DNA of 64,000 bases from an uncultured Pelagibacteraceae bacterium (GTDB lineage Bacteria; Pseudomonadota; Alphaproteobacteria; Pelagibacterales; Pelagibacteraceae), in NCBI GenBank assembly GCA_902530885.1, contig CACABZ010000001.1, positions 41,847-105,846 on the forward strand. The letters run 5' to 3'. The notes beneath the pieces were generated by a model. That model searched no databases. It was not told the origin of the DNA and saw only the letters and a program-made list of their open reading frames with translations. Shown piece after piece: positions 17,370 to 27,851 of the stretch (positions within the stretch are counted from its first letter, which is position 1; each line of letters starts with the position of its first letter). Made by a program: the position numbers and the translations under genes.

Positions 17370-17662
17370 TTTATTTTAATAATAATCTCATCATTTTTAC
17401 CTAGCTTTAATTTTTCTCTATAAATCATATCTAAAAAATCTTCATTTACGTTCGTTGACAACATGTTGTTTTTCTTTTCAAGTTCAAAAAGTTCTATTGA
17501 AAGTTTTTTTTCACTCAATACAAGATTATCATGTATTTTTTGTTTTTCATAAAAAGATATTAAGCCTCTTTCGCCTCCAATTAAATTTATTCCTATGTAT
17601 AATGTTAGAAAAATATTAAATAAAATAAATTTTTTATTTTTTAAACTTTCAATTAGTCGCAT
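17366..17662 (-). CDS. ftsB: FtsB/DivIC-type septum formation protein
   Basis: The 98-residue protein has a short cytoplasmic start, one membrane span (about residues 12-30), a heptad-rich helix (residues 38-68, [18 protein letters not shown]) and the family ending [19 protein letters not shown]. This matches the FtsB/DivIC family, which joins FtsL and FtsQ at the division site. Its position directly after eno is the classical eno-ftsB order. It overlaps lipA by four bases. Confidence 0.85.
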   Translation of the reverse strand: MRLIESLKNKKFILFNIFLTLYIGINLIGGERGLISFYEKQKIHDNLVLSEKKLSIELFELEKKNNMLSTNVNEDFLDMIYREKLKLGKNDEIIIKIK

Positions 17663-17664
17663 TA

Positions 17665-18921
17665 TTAGATTTTAGCCATTTTAGCTTGATTTCCAAGTTC
17701 TTCTTCGATACGCAATAATCTATTGTATTTAGCCACTCTTTCTGATCTCGCAAGAGAACCTGTTTTAATTTGTGAAGATTTTGTCGCCACTGCCAAATCA
17801 GCTATAAATGTGTCCTCAGTATCACCCGACCTATGTGAAATAATTGTATTAAAATTTGCTTTTTTAGCTAATGAAATAACTTCTAAAGTTTCTGTCAATG
17901 TTCCTATTTGATTTGGTTTTACTAAAATGCTATTTGCAGATTTTTCTAAAATACCTTTCTGCAATCTTTTTGTGTTTGTAACAAACAAATCGTCACCAAC
18001 TATTTGGACACTATTTCCGATTTCGCTAGTAATTTTTTTCCAAGACTTCCAATCTTCCTCTGCAAACGGGTCTTCAATTGATTTTATAGGGTATCTTGAC
18101 GTTAATTTTTTATAATAACCAATGACATCATCAACTGGCGTAAAATTTTTCGATTGAATTGCGTATTCACCTTTTTTATTAGTCAATTCATTAGCTGCAA
18201 TATCTAAACAAATAACGACATCATCTCCAGGCTTTAAATTTGATTTTTCAATTGCATCCACAATTAATTCTAATGCTTGTTCATTTGTATTTATTGATGG
18301 CGCAAAACCACCTTCATCACCTACATTAGTTTGCATTTTTTCAAATTTCAATAATTTTTTTAAATTTTGAATAACTAAAAAACATTTTTCAATGGCATCT
18401 GTGAAATTTTGAGATGAGTCAGGTCTTATCATAAACTCTTGAATATTTAAATCATTGTCAGCATGAGCTCCTCCATTTATAATATTCATTAATGGAATAG
18501 GTAGAGAATAACTATTGCCTAGGTTTTTAAAAAGAAATTTCTTATTAGCTATTGCTGAACATTTTGAATTAGCTAATGATACTGCAAGTGTAGCATTAGC
18601 TCCAAGATTTGTTTTATTATCAGTTCCATCTAAATCTAATAAAACTTTGTCTATTTTTTTTTGATCATCTACATTTAAACCTTTCAATTTAGCTGAGATT
18701 TTATTATTTATATTTTCGACTGCAATGTTTACGCTCTTGCCCAAAAATTCATTATTATTTTGATCTCTTAATTCATGAGCTTCAAATTTTCCAGTTGAAG
18801 CACCTGAGGGTGAAATGGCATTTGCAGAAATGCCATTTTCTAAAAATATTTCCGCTTCAACAGTTGGATTTCCTCTACTGTCAAAGACTTGTCTGCCTTT
18901 TACTGATTTAATTCTTATCAT
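17665..18921 (-). CDS. eno: Enolase
   Basis: Enolase interconverts 2-phosphoglycerate and phosphoenolpyruvate in glycolysis and is part of bacterial RNA degradosomes. The 418-residue protein is full length. It carries SGASTGKFEA (substrate loop), NIINGGAHADN, the metal ligand region VGDDLFVTN, the catalytic lysine in ILVKPNQIGT, and SHRSGDTEDTFIADLAVA. It is two bases upstream of ftsB and two bases after kdsA. Nothing is unusual. Confidence 0.98.
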   Translation of the reverse strand: MIRIKSVKGRQVFDSRGNPTVEAEIFLENGISANAISPSGASTGKFEAHELRDQNNNEFLGKSVNIAVENINNKISAKLKGLNVDDQKKIDKVLLDLDGTDNKTNLGANATLAVSLANSKCSAIANKKFLFKNLGNSYSLPIPLMNIINGGAHADNDLNIQEFMIRPDSSQNFTDAIEKCFLVIQNLKKLLKFEKMQTNVGDEGGFAPSINTNEQALELIVDAIEKSNLKPGDDVVICLDIAANELTNKKGEYAIQSKNFTPVDDVIGYYKKLTSRYPIKSIEDPFAEEDWKSWKKITSEIGNSVQIVGDDLFVTNTKRLQKGILEKSANSILVKPNQIGTLTETLEVISLAKKANFNTIISHRSGDTEDTFIADLAVATKSSQIKTGSLARSERVAKYNRLLRIEEELGNQAKMAKI

Positions 18922-18923
18922 TA

Positions 18924-19745
18924 TTATTTTACTAATTTATCAATTTCAGCTAATTTTTTTAATAAATTTTTTATCTCTTTTAGTGGAATCATATTTGGAC
19001 CATCTGATGGGGCGTTATCTGGATCTTCATGAGTTTCCATAAAAATCGCACCGATACCAACGGCTACCGCTGCTCTTGCCAAATGAGGCACGAATTCTCT
19101 TTGACCACCACTTTTCTCTCCCATGCCTCCAGGTTGTTGGACAGAGTGAGTTGCATCAAAAACTATTGGATAACCAAATTTTGACATTATTGGTAAAGCT
19201 CTCATATCAGAAACCAAAGTATTGTATCCAAAACTAGCTCCTCTCTCTGTGATTAAAATATTTTTATTACCAGAGTCTTCAATTTTTTTAATTACATTAG
19301 ACATGTCCCAAGGAGCTAAGAACTGTCCTTTCTTTACATTAATTATTTTTCCTGTTTTGGCTGCTGAAATTAATAAATCTGTTTGTCTACATAAAAAAGC
19401 TGGAATTTGCAAAACATCAACATGATTAGCTACTAAAGAACATTGTTCAGTAGTATGTACATCAGTTAAAACTGGCACGTCGACTTCCTTTTTAATCTTA
19501 TCGAAAATGGGTAAAGATTTATCTAAACCAATACCTCTTTGTCCTTTTAAGCTAGTTCTATTAGCTTTATCAAAAGATGTCTTATAAATTAAATTAATAT
19601 TAAGCTCATCTGTTATCTTTTTTAACTCAGATGAAATTTTTAAAGCATGAGCTTCACTTTCAAGTTGACATGGACCAGCTATTAAAGTGAAAGATTTATC
19701 ATTAGCAATTTCAAAATTAGCACATTTGACTTTATGATTTGTCAT
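18924..19745 (-). CDS. kdsA: 3-deoxy-8-phosphooctulonate (KDO-8-P) synthase
   Basis: KdsA condenses arabinose 5-phosphate with phosphoenolpyruvate to form KDO-8-phosphate for the lipopolysaccharide inner core. The 273-residue protein shows [10 protein letters not shown] near residue 22, [31 protein letters not shown], the [10 protein letters not shown] motif and MFMETHEDP-like ending ([19 protein letters not shown]). The gene overlaps pyrG by four bases, the standard pyrG-kdsA-eno order. Confidence 0.97.
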   Translation of the reverse strand: MTNHKVKCANFEIANDKSFTLIAGPCQLESEAHALKISSELKKITDELNINLIYKTSFDKANRTSLKGQRGIGLDKSLPIFDKIKKEVDVPVLTDVHTTEQCSLVANHVDVLQIPAFLCRQTDLLISAAKTGKIINVKKGQFLAPWDMSNVIKKIEDSGNKNILITERGASFGYNTLVSDMRALPIMSKFGYPIVFDATHSVQQPGGMGEKSGGQREFVPHLARAAVAVGIGAIFMETHEDPDNAPSDGPNMIPLKEIKNLLKKLAEIDKLVK

Positions 19746-21364
19746 TGTATCGAATTCTTTTTTGCGGCTTTTATAAATGATGAGAATAAAGGATGGGGTG
19801 CCAAAGGTCTAGATTTAAATTCAGGATGAAATTGTACTCCTATGAACCACGGATGATCCTTTAGCTCAATAATTTCTGGGAGTTTATTATCAGGTGATAG
19901 TCCAGAGAAAATCATACCTTTACCTTCAAAATGATTTTTGTAGTTAATATTAACCTCATATCTATGTCGATGTCTTTCATTAATTTTACTAGAATTATAT
20001 ATTTGACTGATTTTTGTGTCTTTTTTAAGTCGTGCTTCATAACTGCCTAAGCGCATTGTCCCGCCTAGATTTTTATCAGTACCCCTCATTATTTTTCCAT
20101 CTTTGATCCACTCGCTCATCAAACCCACGACTGAAGCCTTGGAATTGCCGAATTCACTTGAAGTAGCATTCTTTATTTTTAATTTGTTTCTAGCAAATTC
20201 TATGACTGCCATTTGCATTCCGAAACAAATTCCTAAAAAGGGAATTTTATTTTTTCTTGCATAGCTTATTGCAGCAATTTTACCCTCTGTTCCTCTTTTA
20301 CCAAACCCTCCAGGTATTAGAATACCTGCAACATTATTTAGTTTTTCTTTAATCTGATTTGGTTTTAAATTATCGGACTCAATCCTTATAAGATTGACTT
20401 TTAAATTATTGGCTATCCCACCGTGAGTTAAAGCCTCGTCTAGAGACTTGTAAGCATCTTTAAGCTCTACATATTTACCAATTACTCCAATATTTACTTT
20501 ATTATTTGTATTTAATACTAAATTAGTTATTCTTTTCCATGGTTTTAAATTTACTTTCTTTTTAGATTTAATTTTAAAATAATTTAGTACCCGCTCATCT
20601 AATTTTTCCTTATTAAAACTGATAGGAGCTTCATATATAGTTTTCACATCAACCGTTTCAATAACATCTTCAATAGATACATTACAAAATAAAGAGATCT
20701 TTTTTCTTTGATTTAGTGGTATAGTTCTCTCTGATCTACATATGATGATATCTGGTTGAATACCTATACTTCTAAGTTCTTTAACAGAGTGTTGTGTGGG
20801 CTTGGTTTTTATTTCATCAGAAGCTTTCATATAAGGCACTAAGGTAAGATGAATAAATAAGGTATTTGTTCGTCCGTATTCATTTGAAAATTGTCTAATT
20901 GCCTCTAAGAAGGGAAGGCTTTCTATATCACCTACGGTTCCACCAATCTCACATATTACGAAATCCTCTTTTGAAACATCATTTTTAATAAATTCTTTTA
21001 TTCTATTGGTTATATGAGGAATTACTTGAACTGTTTTTCCCAAATATTTTCCCTGACGTTCTCTTTTTAAAACATCGTTATAGATTTTTCCAGTTGTTAT
21101 GTTGTCGGTTTTTTTGGCTGAAATACCAGAGAATCTTTCGTAATGGCCTAAGTCAAGATCGGTTTCAGCTCCATCATCGGTAACAAAAACTTCTCCATGC
21201 TGAAACGGGCTCATTGTGCCTGGGTCTACGTTAAGATAAGGATCTAATTTTCTTATTCTAACTTTATAACCTCTTGATTGAAGTAAGTAAGCTAAAGATG
21301 CAGAAGACAATCCTTTACCTAAAGATGAAACCACGCCGCCAGTTACGAATATATATCGCGCCAT
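19742..21364 (-). CDS. pyrG: CTP synthase
   Basis: PyrG makes CTP from UTP with glutamine-derived ammonia. In this 540-residue protein the amidoligase domain starts with [14 protein letters not shown], and has [26 protein letters not shown]. The glutaminase domain has the nucleophile in [10 protein letters not shown] and the catalytic His/Glu in VQFHPEF. Length and order match the family. The start follows a 40-base gap after secG, so pyrG-kdsA-eno-ftsB-lipA probably form one transcription unit. Confidence 0.98.
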   Translation of the reverse strand: MARYIFVTGGVVSSLGKGLSSASLAYLLQSRGYKVRIRKLDPYLNVDPGTMSPFQHGEVFVTDDGAETDLDLGHYERFSGISAKKTDNITTGKIYNDVLKRERQGKYLGKTVQVIPHITNRIKEFIKNDVSKEDFVICEIGGTVGDIESLPFLEAIRQFSNEYGRTNTLFIHLTLVPYMKASDEIKTKPTQHSVKELRSIGIQPDIIICRSERTIPLNQRKKISLFCNVSIEDVIETVDVKTIYEAPISFNKEKLDERVLNYFKIKSKKKVNLKPWKRITNLVLNTNNKVNIGVIGKYVELKDAYKSLDEALTHGGIANNLKVNLIRIESDNLKPNQIKEKLNNVAGILIPGGFGKRGTEGKIAAISYARKNKIPFLGICFGMQMAVIEFARNKLKIKNATSSEFGNSKASVVGLMSEWIKDGKIMRGTDKNLGGTMRLGSYEARLKKDTKISQIYNSSKINERHRHRYEVNINYKNHFEGKGMIFSGLSPDNKLPEIIELKDHPWFIGVQFHPEFKSRPLAPHPLFSSFIKAAKKNSIQ

Positions 21365-21404
21365 GGAAGTATGTTATACTTTAAAATTGTGTTAAAAAAA
21401 AGTT

Positions 21405-21707
21405 TTATTTACTTGACTCAGGTATTTGTGGAAGCGTCTCGTCTTTTTCTTCCTCTAATTCTAATACTGATTGGGTTTTTCTAATTTCATCTCTAGAGAT
21501 AGCTACTAAAACAATGCTACAAATTATGAATAAACTAGCAATTATTGTTGTTAATTTTGTAAGAAAAGTTCCAACAGACCTTGAAGACGTGAAATTATCC
21601 TGTGAAACACCAAGTCCAAGTGCTCCTCCCTCAGATCTTTGTAAAAGAACAACTACAACTAATATTATTGCTAAGATGATGTTTGTAATTACAAGTATAT
21701 TTTCCAT
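21405..21707 (-). CDS. secG: Preprotein translocase subunit SecG
   Basis: The 100-residue protein has a first membrane span (VITNIILAIILVVVVLLQ), the signature RSEGGALGLG, and a second span near residues 50-68, followed by an acidic tail. These are diagnostic of SecG, the accessory subunit of SecYEG. It sits between tpiA and pyrG, the usual place in Alphaproteobacteria. Confidence 0.94.
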   Translation of the reverse strand: MENILVITNIILAIILVVVVLLQRSEGGALGLGVSQDNFTSSRSVGTFLTKLTTIIASLFIICSIVLVAISRDEIRKTQSVLELEEEKDETLPQIPESSK

Positions 21708-21712
21708 GAACT

Positions 21713-22459
21713 CTATCTATAGTAATTTTTTATTATATCAATAAATTTCTTTGATGTTTTGGATGCACCGCCTATTAAAAATCCGTCTATTGATGATATA
21801 TTATTAATTTTCTTTATATTTTTACCGTCTACAGAGCCGCCATATAAAACGTACGATTGTTTTTGTTTATTAAATATTTTTTTTGTTATCTCTTTTATTT
21901 TTTTAGTTATTTTCTCAAGTTCAATATTTGAAGGAACATTACCAGTCCCTATCGACCATATTGGTTCATAGGCAATTATTATATTATTTTGAGGCATTTT
22001 TCTTTCTAGGACTGATGATAATTGGTTACTTAAAATTTGATATGTTTTTCTTTTAATTTTATCTTTACTATTTTCACCTATACAAAAGATAACTTTTAGA
22101 TTGTTTTTCAATGCATGATTTAATTTTGCCTTAAGTATTTTGTTATCATCCCCTTCTGCCCTATTGTCTGAATGACCAATTATTACATACTTGGCATTTA
22201 CTTTTTTGATCATATATGAGCTAATTGCCGCTGTATCAGAAGCAAATCCATCTTTGTAAAAACAATTCTGTGCGCCAATTTCAATTGAACTTTTTTTAAA
22301 TTTTTTTGCAAAAGTTTCTATTAATGTAAAAGGAGGAGCAACGATAACTTTATATTTGTTTCTATTAGAATCCTTCTTAATAAATTTATTTATTTTGTTT
22401 AAAATAATAATAGATCGGGGAACGCCAAACATTTTCCAATTTCCTATAAAGAATTTCAT
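21713..22459 (-). CDS. tpiA: Triose-phosphate isomerase
   Basis: TpiA interconverts dihydroxyacetone phosphate and glyceraldehyde 3-phosphate. The 248-residue barrel carries N7 and K9 (GNWKM), H96, the base E165 in AYEPIWSIGTG, and the phosphate-gripper YGGSV near the end. The usual GHSERR motif reads GHSDNR here, so the conserved glutamate after His-Ser is aspartate (D98). The catalytic set is otherwise complete and the enzyme is presumably active. It diverges from the PpiD-like gene. Confidence 0.96.
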   Translation of the reverse strand: MKFFIGNWKMFGVPRSIIILNKINKFIKKDSNRNKYKVIVAPPFTLIETFAKKFKKSSIEIGAQNCFYKDGFASDTAAISSYMIKKVNAKYVIIGHSDNRAEGDDNKILKAKLNHALKNNLKVIFCIGENSKDKIKRKTYQILSNQLSSVLERKMPQNNIIIAYEPIWSIGTGNVPSNIELEKITKKIKEITKKIFNKQKQSYVLYGGSVDGKNIKKINNISSIDGFLIGGASKTSKKFIDIIKNYYR

Positions 22460-22514
22460 ATTTTACCTATAAAGAGTTTGATAAATTTGAATTTATAATT
22501 TAATAATTTATATC

Positions 22515-23969
22515 ATGATAAGTAAAATAAAAGAATACTCAAAATCTTTTTTTGTTAAAGTTCTAGTGGGCATAATAACTCTTCCTTTTATATTTTGGGG
22601 AATGGGAGACATTTTTAGTGGCGGTAGTCAAAATGTTGTTGCTAAAATTGACTCAGAAAAAATTAGTACACAGGAATTTATTAATTATGTGAGAATGTTA
22701 AACATTAATGAAAAAGATAGAGAAAAAATTATTAATAATAACATATTAGAAAAAATTCTATCGAGTTATATTGGAAACAAAGTACTTGAATTAGAATTAA
22801 ATGATTTGAGATTAATTATAAGTAATAAATCATTAAAAAATATTATTATTAATGATAAGACCTTTTTTAAAGATAACGCCTTTTCTAGAACTGAATACGA
22901 AAAATTCCTGATAACTAGTAATTTATCAGCTCCACAGTTTGAAGAAAATATTGCTCAACAAGAAAAAAAAAGACAGTTATTGGAGTATCTTTCAAATGGT
23001 ATAAAAATTCCGAAATTTATTACAGAAAATGAGTTTAATAAAGAAAATCAAATCAAAGAAATTAAATATATTAATTTAAGTAATTTATATAAAAAAAAAG
23101 GAATATCTAAAAATCAATTGGTAGATGCTTATAATAAAAATAAATCATTTTTTAAAGAAACTTTTAAAGAAATTAAATATTTATACCTAGATCCAGAATT
23201 AATTATAGGCAGCGAAAGTCCTAATGAAAAATTTTTCAAGATAATAAATAAAATAGAAAATGATGCTCTTGATGGAAAGCAAATGGATGCGATAAGGAAA
23301 AATTATAATTTGACCCTTAAATCTTTGAATTATGTCAATAGTCAGCAGCAAGACACAAAAGGTGAAGAGATAAGTTTTAATGATAATAAATTATTTGAAA
23401 AAATTTTTTCTTTACAAGAAAAGGGTCAGGTAGAAATAGTCAATCATAAGAACAAATATTATTTAGTTAAAATTTCAAATATTATTGAAAAGGAAAAAAA
23501 TATAGACGATCCCGATGTTATCAAATTATTAGAAGCTCAATTAAATATTGAAAATAAAATCAAAGAAAATATAGAAATTGCAAAATTAATTACCGCAAAC
23601 AATTTTAGCGAACAAGATATGATCACATTTGGGGAAAAAAATAGTTTGGAAATTAAAACAGAGACATTAAACGGTTTAAATACACAAAGTATTTTTACTA
23701 AAGGTATTAAGAAAAGAATATTTGAAACTAGTGATAATGAGGTAAATTTAATTACAGATAATAATTTAGAGAATAATTATATAATATTTTCTAAAAATAC
23801 AAAATATCGCTCAGTTAAACCCAGTACTAAGGAATATCTAACATTTGAAAAAAGAGCTAAGTTGAACCTATCAGATAATATTTTTAATAAATATGATCAG
23901 AATTTAAACAAAAAATATAAAGTAAATATAAATCAAAAAACACTAGATCGCATAAAAGACTCATTTTAA
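22515..23969 (+). CDS. PpiD/SurA-like periplasmic folding chaperone
   Basis: The 484-residue protein has an amino-terminal membrane anchor at about residues 14-36 (FVKVLVGIITLPFIFWGMGD). A SurA_N-type domain follows (VAKIDSEKISTQEFINYVR, then the helical region to about residue 160). A PpiC-like parvulin remnant is visible near residues 270-320 (FSLQEKGQVEIVNHKNKYYLVKI), and the tail is long and polar. This is the layout of PpiD-type chaperones anchored at the translocon. Catalytic residues of parvulins are not obvious, so isomerase activity is doubtful. It overlaps trpE by one base (TAATG). Confidence 0.85.
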   Translation: MISKIKEYSKSFFVKVLVGIITLPFIFWGMGDIFSGGSQNVVAKIDSEKISTQEFINYVRMLNINEKDREKIINNNILEKILSSYIGNKVLELELNDLRLIISNKSLKNIIINDKTFFKDNAFSRTEYEKFLITSNLSAPQFEENIAQQEKKRQLLEYLSNGIKIPKFITENEFNKENQIKEIKYINLSNLYKKKGISKNQLVDAYNKNKSFFKETFKEIKYLYLDPELIIGSESPNEKFFKIINKIENDALDGKQMDAIRKNYNLTLKSLNYVNSQQQDTKGEEISFNDNKLFEKIFSLQEKGQVEIVNHKNKYYLVKISNIIEKEKNIDDPDVIKLLEAQLNIENKIKENIEIAKLITANNFSEQDMITFGEKNSLEIKTETLNGLNTQSIFTKGIKKRIFETSDNEVNLITDNNLENNYIIFSKNTKYRSVKPSTKEYLTFEKRAKLNLSDNIFNKYDQNLNKKYKVNINQKTLDRIKDSF

Positions 23970-25426
23970 TGAAGTTGAACATAAATTTAAAAGATTTTAT
24001 AAAAAATCATAAATTAAATAAAAATCAAGTTCTCTATATAAAAAAGAATTGTAAAAATTATAAGAAGGTTGAAAATATCTTCAAATTTATTTTGTCGAAA
24101 AAAAATAGTTTTATTTTTGAGTCTGTTGAAAAAGGGGTTATTAGGGGAAGATACACAATTATTGGTTACAACTCCGACAAAATTTGGAATTTTAATGGCG
24201 GTAAATTGAGATTATTATCCAATGGCAAATATAAAACTATCAAAGTAAAACCTTTAAATTATTTAAATAATTTAATTAAAAACTTTAATGTTGATGTGCC
24301 TAAAAAAATTCCATCCATGTCGTCGATGTTAGTTGGTTATTTTGGATATGATATAATTAGATACATAGAAAAAATTCCTAATAAATGTGTAGATGATTTA
24401 AAAATACCTGATATTAGAATTCTCAGGCCAAAAAATTTAGTGATCTATGACAATCAAAAGAAAAACATATTTTACATATATAATTCTTTTTATGATGAAA
24501 AAATAAAAAACTTTTCTGGATTTTATGAAAATATAAGGAAGGATTTTGAAACTTTAGATTTCTACGAAAAAATAAATCTCCCTGAAAAATTTACATACAA
24601 ATCTAATCACCATAAAATAAAATCAAATATATCAAAAAAAAATTATAAAAGAATTGTTGTTAAGGCAAAGAAATATATTAAAAAGGGCGATATTTTCCAG
24701 GTTGTATTGAGTCAAAGATTTGAAAGAAAGTTCTTAAAAAAACCAATTGAAATTTATAATCAATTAAGAAAGTCAAATCCATCACCTTTCATGTTCTATT
24801 TTAATTTTGATGATTTTAAAATTCTTGGTAGTAGCCCCGAAATACTTGTAAGACTAAGAAAAAACCAGATTACTATTAGACCAATAGCTGGAACTAGACC
24901 AAGAGGAAAAAACAAAAAGCAAGATAGATATTATGAATTAGATTTACTGAAAGACAAGAAGGAGTTAGCTGAACATCTAATGTTACTAGACTTAGGGAGA
25001 AATGATGTCGGCAAGGTATCTTTAACAAACTCCGTTAAAGTTACTGAAAAATTTAAAATTGAAAAATATTCACACGTTATGCATATTGTTTCTAATGTTA
25101 CCGGTAAGGCTAATAAAAAATTTTCTTTATTCGAAACACTATTATCTGGTTTTCCGGCAGGAACTGTTAGTGGAGCTCCAAAAATCAGAGCAATGGAAAT
25201 AATTGACGAGTTAGAAAAAAATAAAAGAAAATTATATGCTGGTGGTATTGGCTATTTTACACCAAATAACGAATTCGACACTTGTATAACTTTAAGAACG
25301 GCATTAATTAAAAATAATAAATTTTATGTTCAAGCAGGAGCGGGTATTGTTGCAGATAGTACTCCCGAAAAAGAATTTATTGAAACTATTAATAAAGCTA
25401 AAGCATTAATGAGAGCAACAGATTAA
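23969..25426 (+). CDS. trpE: Anthranilate synthase component I
   Basis: TrpE converts chorismate to anthranilate with ammonia from TrpG. The 485-residue protein has an amino-terminal regulatory part and the chorismate-binding domain: KGDIFQVVLSQRF, SPEILVRL, RPIAGTRPRG, LLDLGRNDVG, HVMHIVSNV, GFPAGTVSGAPKIRAME and the final QAGAGIVADS. It starts on the stop codon of the PpiD-like gene and ends one base before trpG. No leader-peptide attenuator is seen. Confidence 0.97.
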   Translation: MKLNINLKDFIKNHKLNKNQVLYIKKNCKNYKKVENIFKFILSKKNSFIFESVEKGVIRGRYTIIGYNSDKIWNFNGGKLRLLSNGKYKTIKVKPLNYLNNLIKNFNVDVPKKIPSMSSMLVGYFGYDIIRYIEKIPNKCVDDLKIPDIRILRPKNLVIYDNQKKNIFYIYNSFYDEKIKNFSGFYENIRKDFETLDFYEKINLPEKFTYKSNHHKIKSNISKKNYKRIVVKAKKYIKKGDIFQVVLSQRFERKFLKKPIEIYNQLRKSNPSPFMFYFNFDDFKILGSSPEILVRLRKNQITIRPIAGTRPRGKNKKQDRYYELDLLKDKKELAEHLMLLDLGRNDVGKVSLTNSVKVTEKFKIEKYSHVMHIVSNVTGKANKKFSLFETLLSGFPAGTVSGAPKIRAMEIIDELEKNKRKLYAGGIGYFTPNNEFDTCITLRTALIKNNKFYVQAGAGIVADSTPEKEFIETINKAKALMRATD

Positions 25427-25993
25427 ATGAAAATTTTATTAATAGATAACTATGATAGCTTTACTTATAATCTTTATCATTGCATATCTAAATTTAAAAA
25501 AAATATTGATGTGGTAAGAAATGATAAAATAGACACTAAAACTATACTAAAAAAAAAATATGACAAAATCGTAATATCACCTGGTCCAGGCAACCCTAAT
25601 CAAGCTGGTAATTGTCTAAAAATTGTAAAAGAGACATATAAAAATATACCTATTCTTGGTGTTTGTTTAGGTCATCAAATTATTGGGCAGGCTTTTGGTG
25701 GAAAAATAGTCAATGCTAATAATTTAATGCATGGAAAAACAAGTAAAATTAAACATACAAAGAAAGGATTATTTAGAAATATTCAAAATAATTTTGAAGC
25801 AACCAGATATCATAGTTTAGTAGTTGATCGTAAAAGACTATCAAAAAACCTAATAATTACAGCAGAGACAAAAAATAAGACTATTATGGGCCTTATGCAT
25901 AAATACTATGATATTCATGGCTTTCAATTTCACCCTGAGAGTATTAGTACTAAAGTAGGAATAAAATTAATTGAAAATTTTATAAAAAATTAA
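25427..25993 (+). CDS. trpG: Anthranilate synthase glutaminase component
   Basis: This class I glutamine amidotransferase of 188 residues starts LLIDNYDSFTYNL. It has SPGPGNP, the nucleophile C80 in GVCLGHQ, and the His-Glu pair in FQFHPES. It supplies ammonia to TrpE and may double as PabA in folate synthesis, as is common where only one copy exists. It lies between trpE and trpD with gaps of zero and one base. Confidence 0.96.
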   Translation: MKILLIDNYDSFTYNLYHCISKFKKNIDVVRNDKIDTKTILKKKYDKIVISPGPGNPNQAGNCLKIVKETYKNIPILGVCLGHQIIGQAFGGKIVNANNLMHGKTSKIKHTKKGLFRNIQNNFEATRYHSLVVDRKRLSKNLIITAETKNKTIMGLMHKYYDIHGFQFHPESISTKVGIKLIENFIKN

Positions 25994-25994
25994 A

Positions 25995-26990
25995 ATGTCA
26001 AATATCAAAGAAAAGTTAAAAAAAGGACAAAACCTTTCTTTTGAAGAAAGTAAAATTCTTTTTTCAGAGCTTATGGAAGGAAAACATAATGAAAGTTCGA
26101 TAATAGATATATTAGAAAATCTTTTAGCAAAAGGCGAAACAAAAGATGAGCTTGCAGGTGGTATCTACGTACTCAGAGAAAAAGCGAGCAAAGTAAATAC
26201 AGATGAAAATACTATAGATACATGCGGTACAGGTGGTGACGGTCAAAACTCGCTTAATATTTCAACCGCCGCAGCTATAGTTTTAGCAAGTATGGATGTA
26301 AGGGTTGCTAAGCACGGCAATAAAGCAGTCTCATCAAATTGTGGTTCTGCAGACGTGCTTGAAGCTCTAAAAATTAATATTAATTTGAACCCCAAAGAAG
26401 CCGAAGAAAGTATTCAAAAATTCAATTTTGCTTTTATGTTTGCTCCAAATTATCATTCTGCAATGAAACATGTTGGGCCCGCTAGAAAAAAAATGGGAAA
26501 AAAAACAATATTTAATTTAATCGGTCCTTTGAGTAGTCCTGCGCAAGTAAAAAGACAGGTGATAGGAGTATTTGATAAAAAATGGATGAAACCATTTGCA
26601 GAAGCTTTAAAAGAAAACGGTGTTGTCCATGCTTATATCGTACATAGCGATGATGGAATGGATGAAATTTCGCCATTTGAAAAAACAAATGTGGTAGAAC
26701 TAAAGGGCAATAATATAACGCAATTTTCAATAGATCCAAAAAATCTTGGCTTAAATTCAACAAACAGAGAAAATTTAAAAGGAAAAAATGCTGAATATAA
26801 TTCTGAAAAAATTATTGAAATTTACAAAGGAAAAAATAACGAATTTTCTCAATCTGTAGCTTTAAATGTTGCAGCGGGTTTGATTGTTTCTGGTAAAGAA
26901 AATGATTTTAAGACAGCTTTTAAAACTGCTACAGAACATCTAAATTCTGGTAAAGTGTTTAAACATTTAAGTAAAATTCAATCTAATTAA
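25995..26990 (+). CDS. trpD: Anthranilate phosphoribosyltransferase
   Basis: TrpD joins anthranilate to phosphoribosyl pyrophosphate. The 331-residue protein shows CGTGGDG (residues 77-83), NISTAAAIV, KHGNKAVSSNCGSADVLEAL and GPARKKMG, all part of the pyrophosphate and anthranilate sites. It overlaps trpC by one base. Confidence 0.97.
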   Translation: MSNIKEKLKKGQNLSFEESKILFSELMEGKHNESSIIDILENLLAKGETKDELAGGIYVLREKASKVNTDENTIDTCGTGGDGQNSLNISTAAAIVLASMDVRVAKHGNKAVSSNCGSADVLEALKININLNPKEAEESIQKFNFAFMFAPNYHSAMKHVGPARKKMGKKTIFNLIGPLSSPAQVKRQVIGVFDKKWMKPFAEALKENGVVHAYIVHSDDGMDEISPFEKTNVVELKGNNITQFSIDPKNLGLNSTNRENLKGKNAEYNSEKIIEIYKGKNNEFSQSVALNVAAGLIVSGKENDFKTAFKTATEHLNSGKVFKHLSKIQSN

Positions 26991-27781
26991 TGAAAAATAT
27001 ATTAGAAAAAATTATAAACGATAAAAAACAATCTTTGGAGTTAATCAAAAAAGATAAGTCTTTAGACGCACTAGAAAAAAATATTAAAAATCAAAATTTT
27101 TATAATTTTAAAAAAGCAATTCAAAAAAATAATGGTGTTTCCGTAATATCTGAAATAAAAAAAGCAAGTCCGTCCGCAGGCGTTATTATTGATAATTTCA
27201 ATCATTTGGAGATAGCAAAAATGTATGTCGAAAACGGTGCTACTTGTCTTTCAGTTTTGACGGAGGAGAAGTATTTTTTGGGTAAATTAGAACATATTCA
27301 AGATATTAAAAAAAAGTTTAAAATTCCTATTTTAGCAAAGGATTTTTTTATAGATCCTTATCAAATACCCTTATCTAAAAGTTTTGGAAGTGATTGTATA
27401 TTAATTATTATTGCTGCTTTAAATGGCAGTCAAGCTGATGAAATATATTCAGAGGCTTTAAAACATGATCTTTCTGTTATAGTAGAGGTGCATGATATTA
27501 AAGAGGCTGAAATGGCATTAAAATATGATCAAGCTTTGATTGGAATTAACAATAGAAATTTAAAAACTTTGGAAGTTTCTATTAATAATACGATTTCAAT
27601 TTTTGAAGTTGTAAAAGCACATAAAGGACCTCTTTTGTCTGAAAGCGGAATAAAGGATGAGAGAGATGCACAATATATTTACGAAAAAACAGGTATTAAA
27701 AATTTTCTAATTGGAGAATCACTTCTAAAATCTGACAAACCTGATGAATTAATGAAAAGATTAATTCAAATAACTCAATAA
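26990..27781 (+). CDS. trpC: Indole-3-glycerol phosphate synthase
   Basis: The 263-residue barrel enzyme closes the indole ring. Motifs include VISEIKKASPSAG near residue 50, ATCLSVLTEEKYF, ILAKDFFIDPYQI, IGINNRNLKTLEV and LLSESGIK, in the family's order. It ends the trpEGDC operon; trpF, trpB and trpA are not in the window. The moaC/moaA genes that often lie between trpC and lexA in Alphaproteobacteria are absent. Confidence 0.97.
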   Translation: MKNILEKIINDKKQSLELIKKDKSLDALEKNIKNQNFYNFKKAIQKNNGVSVISEIKKASPSAGVIIDNFNHLEIAKMYVENGATCLSVLTEEKYFLGKLEHIQDIKKKFKIPILAKDFFIDPYQIPLSKSFGSDCILIIIAALNGSQADEIYSEALKHDLSVIVEVHDIKEAEMALKYDQALIGINNRNLKTLEVSINNTISIFEVVKAHKGPLLSESGIKDERDAQYIYEKTGIKNFLIGESLLKSDKPDELMKRLIQITQ

Positions 27782-27814
27782 AACTAACGCTTATTTGAAG
27801 TTGTAATTTAAAAA

Positions 27815-27829
27815 GAACTTTTATAGAAC
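27815..27829 (+). promoter_or_regulatory. LexA operator (alphaproteobacterial SOS box)
   Basis: GAAC-TTTTATA-GAAC is an exact GAAC-N7-GAAC direct repeat, the complement of GTTC-N7-GTTC, the known LexA site of Alphaproteobacteria. It is 22 bases before the lexA ATG and covers the likely -10 region (TATAGA, 27822-27827), as expected for autorepression. A further inverted half-site (GTTC, 27847-27850) lies next to the start codon. Confidence 0.88.
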
Positions 27830-27851
27830 ATAGATGTACGAGGTTTGTTCT

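Noticed and set aside
26512-26763. 83-residue minus-strand ORF inside trpD
   Set aside because: Entirely antisense to a conserved, intact enzyme gene with no start signal.
27834-27851. Longer lexA start at 27834
   Set aside because: No ribosome-binding site, six extra residues (MYEVCS) not typical of LexA, and it would overlap the operator/promoter zone; 27852 has GAGG eight bases ahead.
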